From: Methylococcus sp. EFPC2 | GTDB taxonomy: Bacteria > Pseudomonadota > Gammaproteobacteria > Methylococcales > Methylococcaceae | Reading direction: 5' to 3' | Length of the DNA: 64,000 nt | Assembly (NCBI RefSeq): GCF_016925495.1 | Contig: NZ_CP070491.1 | Span: 434,001-498,000 of the forward strand | Part shown: positions 50,373 to 61,918 of the stretch, piece by piece | How positions within the stretch are numbered: the first letter of the stretch is position 1 | How the letters are laid out: the number at the start of each line of letters is the position of its first letter | The notes under the pieces: generated by a model | What the model saw: the letters and a program-made list of their open reading frames with translations, nothing else | Database searches by the model: none | What the model was told of the DNA's origin: nothing | Position numbers and translations under genes: made by a program

Positions 50373-51264
50373 CCACCAACACCCCGGTTACGACCAGCAG
50401 CGAGCCCAATAACTGTTCCCCGGTCATCACTTCTTCCAGAAACACATAAGCCATCGCGATGTGGCGACGGGGCCCAGGCTGCTGACCAGGGAGGCGCGGC
50501 TGGCACCTATGCGTTGTATGCCCAGCGGCAGCACCGTTAGGCCGGCAGTACGGTGGAGAACGCCGCCATGCCCAGCGCGAGCGTATAGACTTCGGTCGGA
50601 GCCTGCAGGACCGACCAGGGATGCGTCAGGGCGAACTGGATCAGACAGGCCAGCAGGCTGCGGTCATCACGTAAGCCGTGAACCGCGATGCGCCGAAGGC
50701 GGCGATAGCGCGGGAACTGCCCATCAGATACGGCGCGTAGCTGATCGCGCTGGCGAAGATCAGGCCGGCGCCTATCCCGATTTCGCCCTGAGGCGCGTTG
50801 GTCTGGCGCCAAAACACCAGCGCCACGCTGAGATAACTCAGGATCAGGCCGGCTATTTCCTGGCCGTCGATGCGTCGGCCGAGAAAAGCCCATGAGAACA
50901 CGACGACCAGGGTAGAGGAACAGGATCAGCCGCTCCAAGCCAGCGGAGATGTATTCCAGCCCCAGAAAATCCAGCAGGCTGGCCAGGTAATAGCCGACAG
51001 GCCTAGGCCGACGACTTTGATCCAACCCGTCGGTGTGATCCGTCACTGGCCGTTTTTCACGCCGGCATACAAACCCATCAGCAGGAAGAACGGCAGGGAG
51101 AAGGCGATGCGCAGCGCCAGCAACGTGACCGCGTCGACCCGATAGCCATAAACCAGCTTGACCAGGATCGCTTTGGCCGAAAAGCCGAAGGCGGCCAGCA
51201 CGATGTACAGGGTACCGGTCAGGGAAGGTTGCCAATGCGCCGGAAGGGTGAGGCTAATTGTCAT
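50353..51264 (-). pseudogene. EamA/DMT-family transporter pseudogene
   Basis: Starts well (MTISLTLPAHWQPSLTG, ATG 51264) with a first membrane helix region, then changes frame repeatedly. Pieces such as VGYYLASLLDFLGLEYISAGLERL, MFSWAFLGRRIDGQEIAGLILSYL, APTEVYTLALGMAAFSTVLP and LLGSLLVVTGVLVVS come in alternating frames. The total span of 912 bp equals an intact 300-residue EamA protein with ten helices. At least four frameshifts, so the gene is dead. Confidence 0.85.
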
Positions 51265-51603
51265 CGGGACCTCTTGGGTGGGGGCGGGTCCCGGAACAGG
51301 CGTAGTGTGCTGCGGAAACGCGCAGTGACTACGCTGTAGCGGGCTATCTTCCATCGCGAGCCGAGAGGGTGGAAATAATGCCGCTACGTTAAGTCACTTG
51401 GATTCCACTCCCAACGCTAGAGGGGCTTAATTTCAAGGAAACGCCGATTAAGTCCTTCGGCAGGCTCAGGATGAACGGAATTTTGGCGCCGTTAATCATA
51501 AAATCGCGGCCCTGCTTCGTGATACCCTAATTCCATGAACAAACAACGACATCCGGCGCAATGCCGGGCCCGCTGCGGGATGACGCCACGACCGGTTTAG
51601 TGC
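51265..51603. other. intergenic region with dispersed repeat half
   Basis: 339 bp upstream of birA. It contains GTCCTTCGGCAGGCTCAGGA at 51452-51471, a motif that recurs as an intergenic repeat in many proteobacterial genomes. No gene seen. Confidence 0.4.
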
Positions 51604-52596
51604 GTGCATTTTCACGATAGACACCGAATACTCATCGAGTGCCTGGCTGACGGCCGGTTTCACTCGGGCAGCCATCTGGCGACCGACTTGGGGCTCAGCC
51701 GCGCGGGCGTCTGGGGCCTGATACGGGAACTCGGCGAACTGGGCCTGGAAGTCCATGCCGTCCACGGCAAGGGTTATCGCTTGGCCGAGCCGCTCGAGTT
51801 GCTGGACGAAAACTTCATCCGGGGCTCGCTGTCTGAATCGGCACGGCGCTGGCTGGCCGAGCTGGAGATACACCCCAGGCTGGATTCCACCAATACCCAT
51901 TTGGCTAACCGTGCTCGACGGGGCGCGCCGTCCGGCGCGGTTTGCCTGGCCGAGAGCCAGAGCGCCGGCAAGGGTCGTCTGGGGCGCACCTGGCTGTCGC
52001 CCTTCGGCGGCGGTATCGCGCTGTCGGTGCTCTGGCGCTACGACGATATCGCCCGACTGGCCGGGCTGAGCCTGGCGGTGGGCGTGGCCGTCATGCGCGC
52101 GCTGGGTCGGATGGGCGTGGAGGGTGCGGGTTTGAAGTGGCCCAACGACATCCTATGGCGCGACCGCAAGCTGGGCGGCATCCTGCTGGAGGCCAGCGGC
52201 GAGGCGCATGGCGGCTGCGCGGTGGTGATCGGACTGGGCTTGAACCTGCACATCCCGGCGGAGAGCGGCCAGGCCATAGACCAGGCCTGGGTGGACCTGA
52301 GGCAGATCGACCAGGGCATCGCGGCCGGCCGCAACCGCCTGGTCGCCAGCCTGCTGGACGAATTGTTGGGGCTGCTGGCCGATTTCGGACAGGCGGGCTT
52401 GAGCGCCTATCTGGACGAATGGCGGTCGCATCACAGTCTGCACGGCCGGCCGGTGAGCGTGCAACTGGGCGATAGCCTGATACACGGGCGCGTGGCCGGC
52501 GTGAGCGCCGAAGGCCTGCTGCTGGTCGACGACGAAGACGGCGCGCGGCGCGAATTCGCCGCCGGCGACGTGCGCGTGCGGGTGGCTCATGTCTGA
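51604..52596 (+). CDS. birA: bifunctional biotin ligase / biotin operon repressor
   Basis: 330 aa from GTG at 51604. An N-terminal winged helix (HSGSHLATDLGLSRAGVWGLIREL, residues 20-45) is followed by the biotin-protein ligase core with SAGKGRLGRTW (near 118), KWPNDI (near 180) and KLGGILLE. The C-terminal SH3-like domain is present. It biotinylates acetyl-CoA carboxylase and may repress biotin genes. Overlaps coaX by 8 bases. Confidence 0.96.
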   Translation: MHFHDRHRILIECLADGRFHSGSHLATDLGLSRAGVWGLIRELGELGLEVHAVHGKGYRLAEPLELLDENFIRGSLSESARRWLAELEIHPRLDSTNTHLANRARRGAPSGAVCLAESQSAGKGRLGRTWLSPFGGGIALSVLWRYDDIARLAGLSLAVGVAVMRALGRMGVEGAGLKWPNDILWRDRKLGGILLEASGEAHGGCAVVIGLGLNLHIPAESGQAIDQAWVDLRQIDQGIAAGRNRLVASLLDELLGLLADFGQAGLSAYLDEWRSHHSLHGRPVSVQLGDSLIHGRVAGVSAEGLLLVDDEDGARREFAAGDVRVRVAHV

Positions 52597-53323
52597 CGCT
52601 GCCTTACTGCTGATCGATATCGGCAACTCCCGCATCAAATGGGGTTGGGCCGATGCGGGCGGTATCGCTCCCGGCGAGCCTTTCGTGGGCTCCGATTTTT
52701 CCGCGGCGTGGAGCGGATTGCCCCGGCCATCCGCCGTCTGGATATCCAATGTCGCCGGCCCCGAATACGCCGAACGTCTGCGGGACTGGGTGTCCGGGCG
52801 ATGGGGCCTGGATGCGCATTTCGCCCGCAGCGAAGCTCGGGCCTGCGGGGTGATCAACGGCTACGATGAACCCGCCCGCCTCGGCGTGGACCGTTGGCTG
52901 GCCCTGATCGGTGCCCGTGGACGCTATGCCGGTCCGCTTTGCGTGGCCGATTGCGGCACCGCGATCACCGTGGACGTGTTGAGCGCGTCGGGTGAGCATC
53001 TGGGCGGCGTTATCGCGCCGGGCTTGGCGCTGATGAACGAGGCGCTCGGCAAGCGCACCCATGCCTTGAGTCCGGCCGGTCGCGCGTTGGTTTTCGATCT
53101 TGCACGCGAGACGGAGTCGGCCATAGCGGCGGGCGTATACGGCGCGGCGGCGGGGCTGATCGAATGGACCCGCGATGCGGCGGCGAAGCGCTTGGGTTCG
53201 CTGCCGCGCTTGATCCTGACCGGAGGGGATGGCGAGAGGCTGGCACCGGCCTGGGATGAAGCGAAGCTTGTGCCGGAGTTGATACTCGACGGCCTGAGGA
53301 TAATGGCCCTGGAGACCCGATGA
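52589..53323 (+). CDS. coaX: type III pantothenate kinase
   Basis: 244 aa. Motifs of the ASKHA fold: LLIDIGNSRIKWGW (phosphate 1, residues 6-19), GVDRWLALIGARG and CVADCGTAITVDVL. It phosphorylates pantothenate in the first step of CoA synthesis, and unlike CoaA is not feedback inhibited. Arranged birA-coaX-SPOR, as in other gammaproteobacteria, with an ATGA overlap to the next gene. Confidence 0.96.
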   Translation: MSDAALLLIDIGNSRIKWGWADAGGIAPGEPFVGSDFSAAWSGLPRPSAVWISNVAGPEYAERLRDWVSGRWGLDAHFARSEARACGVINGYDEPARLGVDRWLALIGARGRYAGPLCVADCGTAITVDVLSASGEHLGGVIAPGLALMNEALGKRTHALSPAGRALVFDLARETESAIAAGVYGAAAGLIEWTRDAAAKRLGSLPRLILTGGDGERLAPAWDEAKLVPELILDGLRIMALETR

Positions 53324-54036
53324 AATATTTGTTTGCCCTGTTGCTGACCGTCAACGTGGTGTTCTATCTGTGGGAGTCCCGCCAGGGCAGCGCGGGCATC
53401 GTCAATTCCGAACTGAAGCTGCCGCCGTCGGCCGGCGAGCGCATCGTATTGATCGCGGAATTGCCCTCGATACCGAAAAAACCCGCCCCTCCGAAACCGC
53501 TTGCTCCGCCCGAGCCGCCTCCCGTCAAGCCGGCGGAAAAACCGGTCGAACCCGAGGTGGTGAAGGACGCCGCGCCGGTTCCGCTCGTGCCGGCGTGTTA
53601 TTGGCTGGGCCCCTACGAAAGCGACGGCGACGCGCGCCGGGTGCTGGCGGCCTTGCCGGCCGAACTGAAGGAGGCCGAGGTCCATCGGCGCTCCGGCGAA
53701 GTGCCGAACGGCTACTGGGTGCTTTATCCCAAGGCGGAGAGCATGGAACTCGCCCGGGTCAATCGCCAGATGCTGGTGGACAAGGGCGTGCGCGATCTTT
53801 GGGTGTTCGACAAGGGCGAGTTGCAGGGCGCCATTTCCCTCGGGCTGTTTACCTTGCGCGAGCGTGCCGAGGCGGCCGCCCAGCAGTTCCGGGCGCAAGG
53901 CATCGCAGCGGTGGAAGTCCATCCCCGCATGGTCAGGAACGAGGCGCCCTGGATAAAGTTGCAGTGGCCGGGCGACCGTACCGAGCTGGAACGGCTGATA
54001 GGCGTGCAGGGCGTGGCCTTGCAGGCCTGCCCCTGA
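53320..54036 (+). CDS. SPOR-domain protein
   Basis: 238 aa. One N-terminal membrane helix (residues 1-18), a Pro/Lys-rich periplasmic linker (KKPAPPKPLAPPEPPP), then YWLGPYESDGDARRVLAAL and ISLGLFTLRERAEAAAQQFRAQG, the latter matching SPOR peptidoglycan-binding domains. Probably localises to the septum by binding denuded glycan. Last gene of the birA operon. Confidence 0.82.
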   Translation: MKYLFALLLTVNVVFYLWESRQGSAGIVNSELKLPPSAGERIVLIAELPSIPKKPAPPKPLAPPEPPPVKPAEKPVEPEVVKDAAPVPLVPACYWLGPYESDGDARRVLAALPAELKEAEVHRRSGEVPNGYWVLYPKAESMELARVNRQMLVDKGVRDLWVFDKGELQGAISLGLFTLRERAEAAAQQFRAQGIAAVEVHPRMVRNEAPWIKLQWPGDRTELERLIGVQGVALQACP

Positions 54037-54042
54037 GTGTCG

Positions 54043-54981
54043 TCAGAAATGCCGGTAACCGCCCGCGCCTAGTTCCAGGCGCTGCCCGTCGCGCAGGATG
54101 CGCAATCCCCGTTCGGCCTCGATGTGGCCGATGCGGGTGCAGGAGATTCCCCGCGCCGCCAGTTCCGCTTCATGTTCCGGCGCGAGGGTGAAGCAGAGTT
54201 CATAATCGTCACCAGCCGTGAGCGGCATGCTCCAGTCGCCGGTTTCTTCGACATGGCGGCGCACCGGTTCCGGCAAGGGCAGGGCGGCGTAATCCAGGGT
54301 CGCACCCACCCCGCTGGCGGTCAGGATATGGCCCAGGTCGGCCGCCAGTCCGTCGGAAATGTCGATACAGGCGCTGGCCAATCCGCCGAGCGCCAACCCG
54401 GCACTTATTCGAGGCTCGGGTTTTTCCAGCCGCTCCACCGCGGCTGGCGCATCGATCGCGCATTTGCCCAAGGCGATCCGCAGGCCCAATCCACCCAGCC
54501 CTAGTTCCCCGGTCATGTAGACCGCATCGCCCGCGCGCGCGCCGTCGCGGCGCAAGGCCTTATCTGCGGAAACCCAGCCCATGGCCTGCACGGTGATGGA
54601 TAAAGGCCCATGGGTGGTGTCGCCGCCGATTAGGTCGACGCCGTAGCGCTGAGCCAGGTCCAGAAATCCTTCGGCGAACCGTTCGAGCCAGGCTTCGTCG
54701 ACTCGCGGCAGGGTCAGGGCCAGGGTGACCCAGGCGGGATCAGCGCCCATGGCGGCCAGATCGCTGAGGTTGACCGCCAGGCATTTGTGGCCCAGCCGGC
54801 GCGGATCCGTATCGGCCAGGAAGTGCACGCCGGCGACCAGCGTATCGGTGCTGACGGCCAGGCGCTCGTCGGCCCGCGGCACCAGGAGGGCGCAGTCGTC
54901 GCCGACCGTCAGCAAGGTGTCCGCGCGGCGCGGCGGGCGGGTGAAATAGCGGCGGATAAGCTCGAATTCGCCGAGGCTCAC
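54043..54981 (-). CDS. thiL: thiamine-monophosphate kinase
   Basis: 312 aa. Signature segments TVGDDCALL (Mg-ATP), STDTLVAGVHFL, NLSDLAAMGADP and LIGGDTTHGPL; the C-terminal TAGDDYELCFT is present. Makes thiamine diphosphate from thiamine monophosphate. Terminal gene of the glyA-rib operon, and convergent with the SPOR gene. Confidence 0.96.
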   Translation of the reverse strand: MSLGEFELIRRYFTRPPRRADTLLTVGDDCALLVPRADERLAVSTDTLVAGVHFLADTDPRRLGHKCLAVNLSDLAAMGADPAWVTLALTLPRVDEAWLERFAEGFLDLAQRYGVDLIGGDTTHGPLSITVQAMGWVSADKALRRDGARAGDAVYMTGELGLGGLGLRIALGKCAIDAPAAVERLEKPEPRISAGLALGGLASACIDISDGLAADLGHILTASGVGATLDYAALPLPEPVRRHVEETGDWSMPLTAGDDYELCFTLAPEHEAELAARGISCTRIGHIEAERGLRILRDGQRLELGAGGYRHF

Positions 54982-54996
54982 AGGATGCCGACTGCT

Positions 54997-55443
54997 TCAG
55001 CCCTTCGCGCGGCCGGCTTGGATTTCAACCGTGCGCTTGGCGTGGGCGATCTTGTCGAGGATGCCGTTGACGTACTTATGGCTTTGCGCCGCGCCGAAGC
55101 CCTTGGCCAGATTGATGCCTTCGTTGAGCACTACGCGGTAGGGCAGTTCGGGATGGAACAGCAGCTCGTAGGCGCCGATGCGCAGGATCGCGCGCTCCAC
55201 CGGATCGATGCTGGCGATGGAGCGATCGACGAACTGGGCCAGGGCGGCGTCGATTTCGTCCAGTTTCTGCGGAATCTGGTGCAGCAATTCGTTGAAATAA
55301 GCAACGTCGGCATTGCCCAGGCCGTGTTCTTCGATGAATTGCCGTTCGATCTCGCTCAGGTCCGCTCCGGTGAGCTGCCACTGGTAGAGCGCCTGCACGG
55401 CGGAACGGCGCGCGCTGGTGCGCGCTTGGGTGGGGGTACTCAT
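54997..55443 (-). CDS. nusB: transcription antitermination factor NusB
   Basis: 148 aa, ATG at 55443 overlapping the ribH stop by ATGA. Helical protein with [15 protein letters not shown] near the N-terminus and [11 protein letters not shown] near the end. With NusE it binds boxA of rRNA leaders. Confidence 0.96.
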   Translation of the reverse strand: MSTPTQARTSARRSAVQALYQWQLTGADLSEIERQFIEEHGLGNADVAYFNELLHQIPQKLDEIDAALAQFVDRSIASIDPVERAILRIGAYELLFHPELPYRVVLNEGINLAKGFGAAQSHKYVNGILDKIAHAKRTVEIQAGRAKG

Positions 55444-55919
55444 GCCTGGTCCAGGTCCCGCAGCAGGTTGACCATTTCTATGGCGGACAGGGCGGCTTCG
55501 GCGCCCTTGTTGCCGGCCTTGGTGCCGGCCCGTTCGATGGCCTGTTCGATGCTGTCGACCGTCAGCACGCCGAAGCTGATCGGGATGCCGTGTTTCAGCG
55601 AGACGCTGCTGATGCCTTTCACGCATTCGCCGGCCACGTAGTCGAAGTGCGGTGTGGATCCGCGTATCACCGCGCCGATGGCGACGATGGCGTCGTAGCG
55701 GCCGCTCGCGGCGATTTTCTGCACGGCCAGGGGTAGTTCGTAGGCGCCGGGCGTGCGGGCGACGTGGATCTGCTCGCGGCTTGCGCCGTGGCGGACCAGG
55801 GCGTCGATGGCGCCGGATTCGAGCTGGTCGACGATGAAGCTGTTGAAACGGGAGGCGACGATGGCCACGCGCAGGCCGGTCGCGCTCAAATGGCCTTCGT
55901 AGGTCTTGATGTGGGACAT
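55440..55919 (-). CDS. ribH: 6,7-dimethyl-8-ribityllumazine synthase
   Basis: 159 aa. Segments [38 protein letters not shown] and [23 protein letters not shown] are the lumazine synthase active-site stretches, including His near residue 89. Penultimate step of riboflavin synthesis. Confidence 0.97.
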   Translation of the reverse strand: MSHIKTYEGHLSATGLRVAIVASRFNSFIVDQLESGAIDALVRHGASREQIHVARTPGAYELPLAVQKIAASGRYDAIVAIGAVIRGSTPHFDYVAGECVKGISSVSLKHGIPISFGVLTVDSIEQAIERAGTKAGNKGAEAALSAIEMVNLLRDLDQA

Positions 55920-55956
55920 GATTGAGGTCTCCGTAAGGTGGGGGGCGTGGACCGGA

Positions 55957-57066
55957 TCAGTCGCACGAAACGTAATCGACCACTTCCAGGTCGTAGCCGG
56001 AAAGGCCCAGGTATTTTTTCTGCGCGCCCATCACGCGCAGCTTGCGTACTCCGAGATCGGCCAGGATTTGCGCCCCGGTGCCGGTGGTGCGCCAGTCGTC
56101 GCCGCTTTCCTCGCTGCTTTGCGGGACGACGCCGTGGTCTTCCATGCTGTATTGATGGATGCGTTCGACCAGCGACTTGGTGTCTTCCTCGCGGCGGATG
56201 ACCACCAGCACCCCGCATCCGGCGCGGGCGATCTTCTCCATGGCGCGGCGGAGGGGCAGGCCGCTGTCTTCGCGTCGGGCGCCGAACAAATCGCACAGCA
56301 GATTGCGCCCGTGCACCCGCACCAGCACCGGTTCGTCGCCGGACACCCGGCCCATGGTCAGGGCGAGATGCAGTTTGTTGTCGATCTGGTCCTGGTAGGC
56401 GTGCAGGCGGAATTGGCCGTATTCGGTGGGAAAATCGCAGGAGCTGATGCGCTCGACGGTTTTTTCGTTCTGTATGCGGTAATGGATGAGATCGGCGATG
56501 GTGCCGATCTTGAGGCCGTGCTGCTGGGCGAATATCTCCAGGTCCGGCCGGCGCGCCATGGAGCCGTCCTCGTTGAGGATCTCCACGATCACCGCCGCCG
56601 GTTCGCAGCCGGCCAGTCGCGCCAGATCGCAGCCGGCTTCGGTATGGCCGGCGCGGTTCAGCACGCCGCCGGGCTGGGCCATCAATGGGAAGATGTGGCC
56701 CGGCTGCACCAAATCTTCCGGCCTGGCGTCCTTGGCCACCGCGCATTGCACGGTGCGGGCGCGGTCGGCGGCGGAGATGCCGGTGGTCACGCCGGTCGCC
56801 GCCTCGATGGCGACGGTGAAGTTGGTGGAGTGGGGCGTCTTGTTCTCGTTGACCATCAGCGGCAGCCGCAGCTGCTGGCAGCGCTCGCGGGTCAGGGTCA
56901 GGCAGATCAGGCCGCGGCCGTAGCGTGCCATGAAGTTGATGTCTTCCGGCCGCACATGGGTGGCGGCCATGACCAGATCGCCTTCGTTTTCGCGGTCCTC
57001 GTCGTCCATGAGTACGACCATCTTGCCTTGGCGCAGGTCGTCGATGATTTCTTCGATGCTGTTCAT
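55957..57066 (-). CDS. ribB: 3,4-dihydroxy-2-butanone 4-phosphate synthase with degenerate GTP cyclohydrolase II-like domain (RibBX)
   Basis: 369 aa, ATG at 57066. The N-terminal 205 residues are a full DHBP synthase ([38 protein letters not shown]). The C-terminal half is related to GTP cyclohydrolase II, but the zinc ligands of that enzyme (Cys-x10-Cys-x-Cys) are absent. The corresponding region reads [20 protein letters not shown]. This is the RibBX form known from other proteobacteria, so a separate ribA is expected elsewhere. Confidence 0.92.
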   Translation of the reverse strand: MNSIEEIIDDLRQGKMVVLMDDEDRENEGDLVMAATHVRPEDINFMARYGRGLICLTLTRERCQQLRLPLMVNENKTPHSTNFTVAIEAATGVTTGISAADRARTVQCAVAKDARPEDLVQPGHIFPLMAQPGGVLNRAGHTEAGCDLARLAGCEPAAVIVEILNEDGSMARRPDLEIFAQQHGLKIGTIADLIHYRIQNEKTVERISSCDFPTEYGQFRLHAYQDQIDNKLHLALTMGRVSGDEPVLVRVHGRNLLCDLFGARREDSGLPLRRAMEKIARAGCGVLVVIRREEDTKSLVERIHQYSMEDHGVVPQSSEESGDDWRTTGTGAQILADLGVRKLRVMGAQKKYLGLSGYDLEVVDYVSCD

Positions 57067-57067
57067 G

Positions 57068-57727
57068 TCAAAGGTTTTTGATGAATCCGCTGTTGGCCAG
57101 TAATTCCGCGCTGACGCCGCCGCTTTCCGCGGCCTTGTCGCCCAGCAGCAAACGCTCCAGGTAACGGGCAAGCAGATCGACTTCCAGGTTGACCTTCCGG
57201 CCGGGCTGGAATTCGTCCAGCGTGGTCTCGCTCAGTGTATGGGGGACGATGTTGAGGTCGAAGCGGCGGCCGTTCACATCGTTCACGGTGAGGCTGACGC
57301 CGTCCACGCAGATCGAGCCTTTCTCGGCGATGTATTTGGCCAGATTCGCCGGCGCCTCGATGACGAAGCGCACCGAGCGGGCATCGGCTTTTCTCTCCAC
57401 CACCTCGCCCACGCCGTCGACATGACCGGAGACGATGTGGCCGCCCAGCCGGGTGGCGGGAGTCAGGGCCAATTCGAGATTGACGCGCGAGCCGGCCTTC
57501 AGTCCGCCCAGGGTAGTGCGCGCCAGGGTTTCGCGCGAGACGTCGGCGCTGAATTGATTTTCGCCCAGGGCGATGGCCGTGAGGCACACCCCGCTGACCG
57601 CGATGCTGTCGCCCAGCGCCGCGCCGGCCAGCGGCAGCTTGCCGGTGGCGATGCTCAGGCGGCAGTCGCCGCCGCGTGTTTCGAGGTGTTCGATGGTGCC
57701 TATGGCCTGGATGATGCCGGTGAACAT
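57068..57727 (-). CDS. ribE: riboflavin synthase alpha subunit
   Basis: 219 aa. Two tandem lumazine-binding repeats: [15 protein letters not shown]...[12 protein letters not shown] and, from about residue 100, [14 protein letters not shown]...[13 protein letters not shown]. Dismutates two lumazines to riboflavin. One base after ribB start on the transcript side. Confidence 0.97.
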   Translation of the reverse strand: MFTGIIQAIGTIEHLETRGGDCRLSIATGKLPLAGAALGDSIAVSGVCLTAIALGENQFSADVSRETLARTTLGGLKAGSRVNLELALTPATRLGGHIVSGHVDGVGEVVERKADARSVRFVIEAPANLAKYIAEKGSICVDGVSLTVNDVNGRRFDLNIVPHTLSETTLDEFQPGRKVNLEVDLLARYLERLLLGDKAAESGGVSAELLANSGFIKNL

Positions 57728-57750
57728 GGTCGCTCGTGTGATGTGATTTC

Positions 57751-57821
57751 GGAGGATGGGTGAAGGGGGCAGCCGTGACCCACAGGAGCCGCGTGGGTCG
57801 TGCTGTGCTCCATCCGTCCTA
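57751..57821. repeat. diverged palindromic intergenic repeat
   Basis: GGAGGATGGGTG at 57751 and CCATCCGTCCT at 57811-57821 are near-inverse arms, with inner CCGTGACCCAC/GTGGGTCGTG pairing. Same family as the copies at 27.7 and 31.1 kb. Here it interrupts the rib operon between ribD and ribE. Confidence 0.6.
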
Positions 57822-58937
57822 AGGGTTTTTCAAAAACTTCATCCGCATATCCTTTCCCACCTGCCGGCTGTCGGCCAAGGTCAAATCATACCGGTCGGCC
57901 ATGCGCTCCAGCCCGGGTAGATGGAACAGGCCGCGGCCCCGGTCGCCCAGAATGCAGGGGGCGAGGTAGACCCACCATTCGTCGACCAGTCCCGCCAACA
58001 ATAGCGCGCCGTTCAGGGTGGCGCCGGCTTCGACCATCAGTTCGTTGCATTCCAGCCTGCCCAGTTCGTCCAGCACGGCGTGCAGATCGACACGTCCGTC
58101 GGCACTCGCGGGCAATACCCGCACATCCGCTCCGGCGGTCCGCAGGGCTTCCGCTTTTTCTCCGTGCTGACATCCCAGTATCAGGGTCGAGCCGGGCGGG
58201 GCGAGCATTTTAGCAGAGGCGGGGGTCCTTAAGGCGGAATCCAGTACCACGCGCAGCGGTTGCCGCACTGTTTCCAAATCGTCGATACGCACGGTCAGGG
58301 CCGGATCGTCGGCCAGCACCGTATCCACCCCGGTCAGGATGGCAGAGCTGCGCGCGCGCAAACGATGCACGTCGCGGCGCGCTTCGGGCCCTGTGATCCA
58401 CTGGCTCTCGCCCGAGGCCATCGCGGTGCGTCCGTCCATGCTCATGGCGAGTTTGCTGATCACATAAGGCCTGCCGGTGCGCATGCGCTTGATGAATCCG
58501 CGGTTGAGCTTTTCCGCTTCGCTTTCCAGCAAGCCGGAGCCGACTTCCACGCCCGACTCCCGCAGTTGTCCCAGACCGCCGCCGGAAACCCTGGGATTGG
58601 GGTCGGTCATGGCCGCGACCACGCGCGCGACGCCGGCTGCCAGCAGGGCATCCGAGCAGGGCGGCGTGCGGCCGTGATGGCAGCAGGGCTCCAGGGTCAC
58701 GTAGGCTGTGGCGCCTCGAGCCGCCTCGCCCGCCCTGCGCAAGGCCTCGATCTCGGCATGCGGGCCGCCGGCCCGTTGATGCCAGCCTTCGCCGACGATC
58801 CGATCATTCTTGACCAGCACGCAGCCGACGCGGGGGTTGGGGTGGGTCGTGTCCAGTCCGTTTTCCGCGAGCCTGAGGGCGCGGGCCATGTAGCGCGCGT
58901 CTGCGGGGGTGTATGGCAGCATCGATGGCGAGGACAT
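57819..58937 (-). CDS. ribD: bifunctional riboflavin deaminase/reductase
   Basis: 372 aa. The N-terminal deaminase has HPNPRVGCVLV, HAEIEAL and PCCHHGRTPPC zinc ligands (residues 50-95). The C-terminal reductase has TGVDTVLADDPALTVR and GATLNGALL. It catalyses steps 2 and 3 from the GTP branch. Confidence 0.97.
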   Translation of the reverse strand: MSSPSMLPYTPADARYMARALRLAENGLDTTHPNPRVGCVLVKNDRIVGEGWHQRAGGPHAEIEALRRAGEAARGATAYVTLEPCCHHGRTPPCSDALLAAGVARVVAAMTDPNPRVSGGGLGQLRESGVEVGSGLLESEAEKLNRGFIKRMRTGRPYVISKLAMSMDGRTAMASGESQWITGPEARRDVHRLRARSSAILTGVDTVLADDPALTVRIDDLETVRQPLRVVLDSALRTPASAKMLAPPGSTLILGCQHGEKAEALRTAGADVRVLPASADGRVDLHAVLDELGRLECNELMVEAGATLNGALLLAGLVDEWWVYLAPCILGDRGRGLFHLPGLERMADRYDLTLADSRQVGKDMRMKFLKNP

Positions 58938-58961
58938 GGGCCGGAATCGGCAAAGAGCCGT

Positions 58962-59456
58962 TTAGCCGTCGGTCTGAGCCGATACGGATGACTCGGTTTC
59001 CGGCGGTTGGCTCTCCAGCCGGTCGATGACTTCGCGGAACTCGTTGACGTCCTGGAAACTGCGATAGACCGAGGCGAAGCGCACGTAGGCGACATGATCG
59101 AGACCGGCCAGTTCGTTCATCACGCTTTCGCCGATCAGGCGGCTCGGAACTTCCCGCTCGCCGCTCGCCAGCAGACGCTTCTTGATGCGGGTGATGGCCG
59201 CCTCGATGCGGTCGCTGCCGACCGGCCGTTTCTCCAGCGCACGCAGGATGCCGGCGCGCAGCTTGTCTTCGCGGAAGGGTTCGCGATTGCCGTTGCTCTT
59301 GACCACGCGGGGAAGATTCAGCTCAGCGACCTCGTAGGTGGTGAAGCGCTCCTTGCATTCGCCGCATTCGCGGCGACGCCGCACCTGATCGCCTTCCTGG
59401 GACAGGCGGGAGTCGACCACGCGGGTATCCTGGGCGCCGCAGAAGGGGCAACGCAT
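58962..59456 (-). CDS. nrdR: transcriptional repressor NrdR
   Basis: 164 aa. An N-terminal zinc ribbon [17 protein letters not shown]...[16 protein letters not shown] (residues 1-48) is followed by an ATP-cone. Represses ribonucleotide reductase genes in response to ATP/dATP. Between glyA and ribD, as in many gammaproteobacteria. Confidence 0.97.
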   Translation of the reverse strand: MRCPFCGAQDTRVVDSRLSQEGDQVRRRRECGECKERFTTYEVAELNLPRVVKSNGNREPFREDKLRAGILRALEKRPVGSDRIEAAITRIKKRLLASGEREVPSRLIGESVMNELAGLDHVAYVRFASVYRSFQDVNEFREVIDRLESQPPETESSVSAQTDG

Positions 59457-59512
59457 GGCGGATTCGTCAGGCCGGCGGGCGATGACGGGCGGCAGCGCCC
59501 GACGCTAAGGCC

Positions 59513-60769
<1,257 letters not shown>

Positions 60770-60928
60770 GGCTCTAACCTACCGTCGGGATTTGAGAAGG
60801 CGGCATTGTAAACCAGATAGCGGCGCATCCTCACGCTGAAATTCGCCGGCTCCGCGCACTTCGCACGGTGCGTGGGCATGAGTACCGGCCTGTGGCAGAA
60901 TCCGGGGACCACGGACCTGGAGGATGAC

Positions 60929-61906
60929 ATGGCCGAATCTTCGTCGATTTCGCCCGAGGGCGGCGATATCAGCCCTCAGTTAAGGGCCGATAGCGCGGTG
61001 CGGGCGATCTTGCTACGCCAGTTGGCCGCCATCGAAGACCATTTGGCCGGAACCCTCGCTCGCCTGGACAGCGAGTATCTGCACAACCTACGGGTCGCCG
61101 TGCGGCGCACCCGCTCGGCCCTGGGCCAGCTTAAAGAGGTTTTTCCCGCCCGGCCCACGCGCCGTTATGCCAACGGTTTTTTCTGGCTGGGGCAGATCAC
61201 CGGGGAGGCCAGGGATCTGGAAGTGCATCTGCTCGGCTTCGATGCCTGGGCGAACCTGGTTCCCCCTTCTATGCGCGGCGACCTCGAGCCCCTGCGCGCC
61301 GAGTTGAGCGCCGGGCTCGACCGGGCTTACGCGGACCTGGCCCGGCGCCTGGGGTCCCGCCGTTTCCGGGATCTGATCGAAGGCTGGGGCCGGTTTCTGG
61401 GCCGGCCGGAAGCGAAGCATCCCCGTGCGGCCAACGCCCGCCTGCCGGCCAAGACCCTGGCGGACCGCCGCATCCATAAGCTGTTTCGCCGGGTGTTAAA
61501 GCAAGGCCGGGCCATCAAGTCCGACACGCCGGCGGAATATCTGCACGAACTGCGCAAGACCTGCAAGAAGCTGCGCTATCTGCTGGAGTTTTTCCAGGCC
61601 TTCTATCCGGCCGACGACATCAAGCCCGCGATCCGCCAACTCAAGCTGTTTCAAGAGCACCTGGGCGATTTCCAGGACGTCCACGCCCAGCTCGCCTGGC
61701 TCAGGGAAACCGCGGCCCGCTTGCGGAAGCGGCCCGGCGTCTCGGCCGGCACGCTGCTCGCCATGGGCGCCCTGCTGGGCGGTCTGGAGCAACGCCAGGA
61801 AACCCTGCGCCGGGAGTTCGGCGAACACTTCAAGCGATTCGACCGCAAGGAAAACCGGGTCCATTACGGCCGCTTGTTCGCGGCAGGACGTCAAGCCGAG
61901 AAATAA
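60929..61906 (+). CDS. CHAD-domain protein
   Basis: 325 aa from ATG 60929, which has GGAGG at ideal spacing; earlier ATG 60878 and GTG 60872 lack one. The CHAD signature is clear: [18 protein letters not shown] with conserved His and Arg near residue 50, and [20 protein letters not shown] near 200. CHAD helical bundles bind polyphosphate. No CYTH domain or polyphosphate kinase is adjacent. Confidence 0.88.
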   Translation: MAESSSISPEGGDISPQLRADSAVRAILLRQLAAIEDHLAGTLARLDSEYLHNLRVAVRRTRSALGQLKEVFPARPTRRYANGFFWLGQITGEARDLEVHLLGFDAWANLVPPSMRGDLEPLRAELSAGLDRAYADLARRLGSRRFRDLIEGWGRFLGRPEAKHPRAANARLPAKTLADRRIHKLFRRVLKQGRAIKSDTPAEYLHELRKTCKKLRYLLEFFQAFYPADDIKPAIRQLKLFQEHLGDFQDVHAQLAWLRETAARLRKRPGVSAGTLLAMGALLGGLEQRQETLRREFGEHFKRFDRKENRVHYGRLFAAGRQAEK

Positions 61907-61918
61907 GCGGCGATACGC

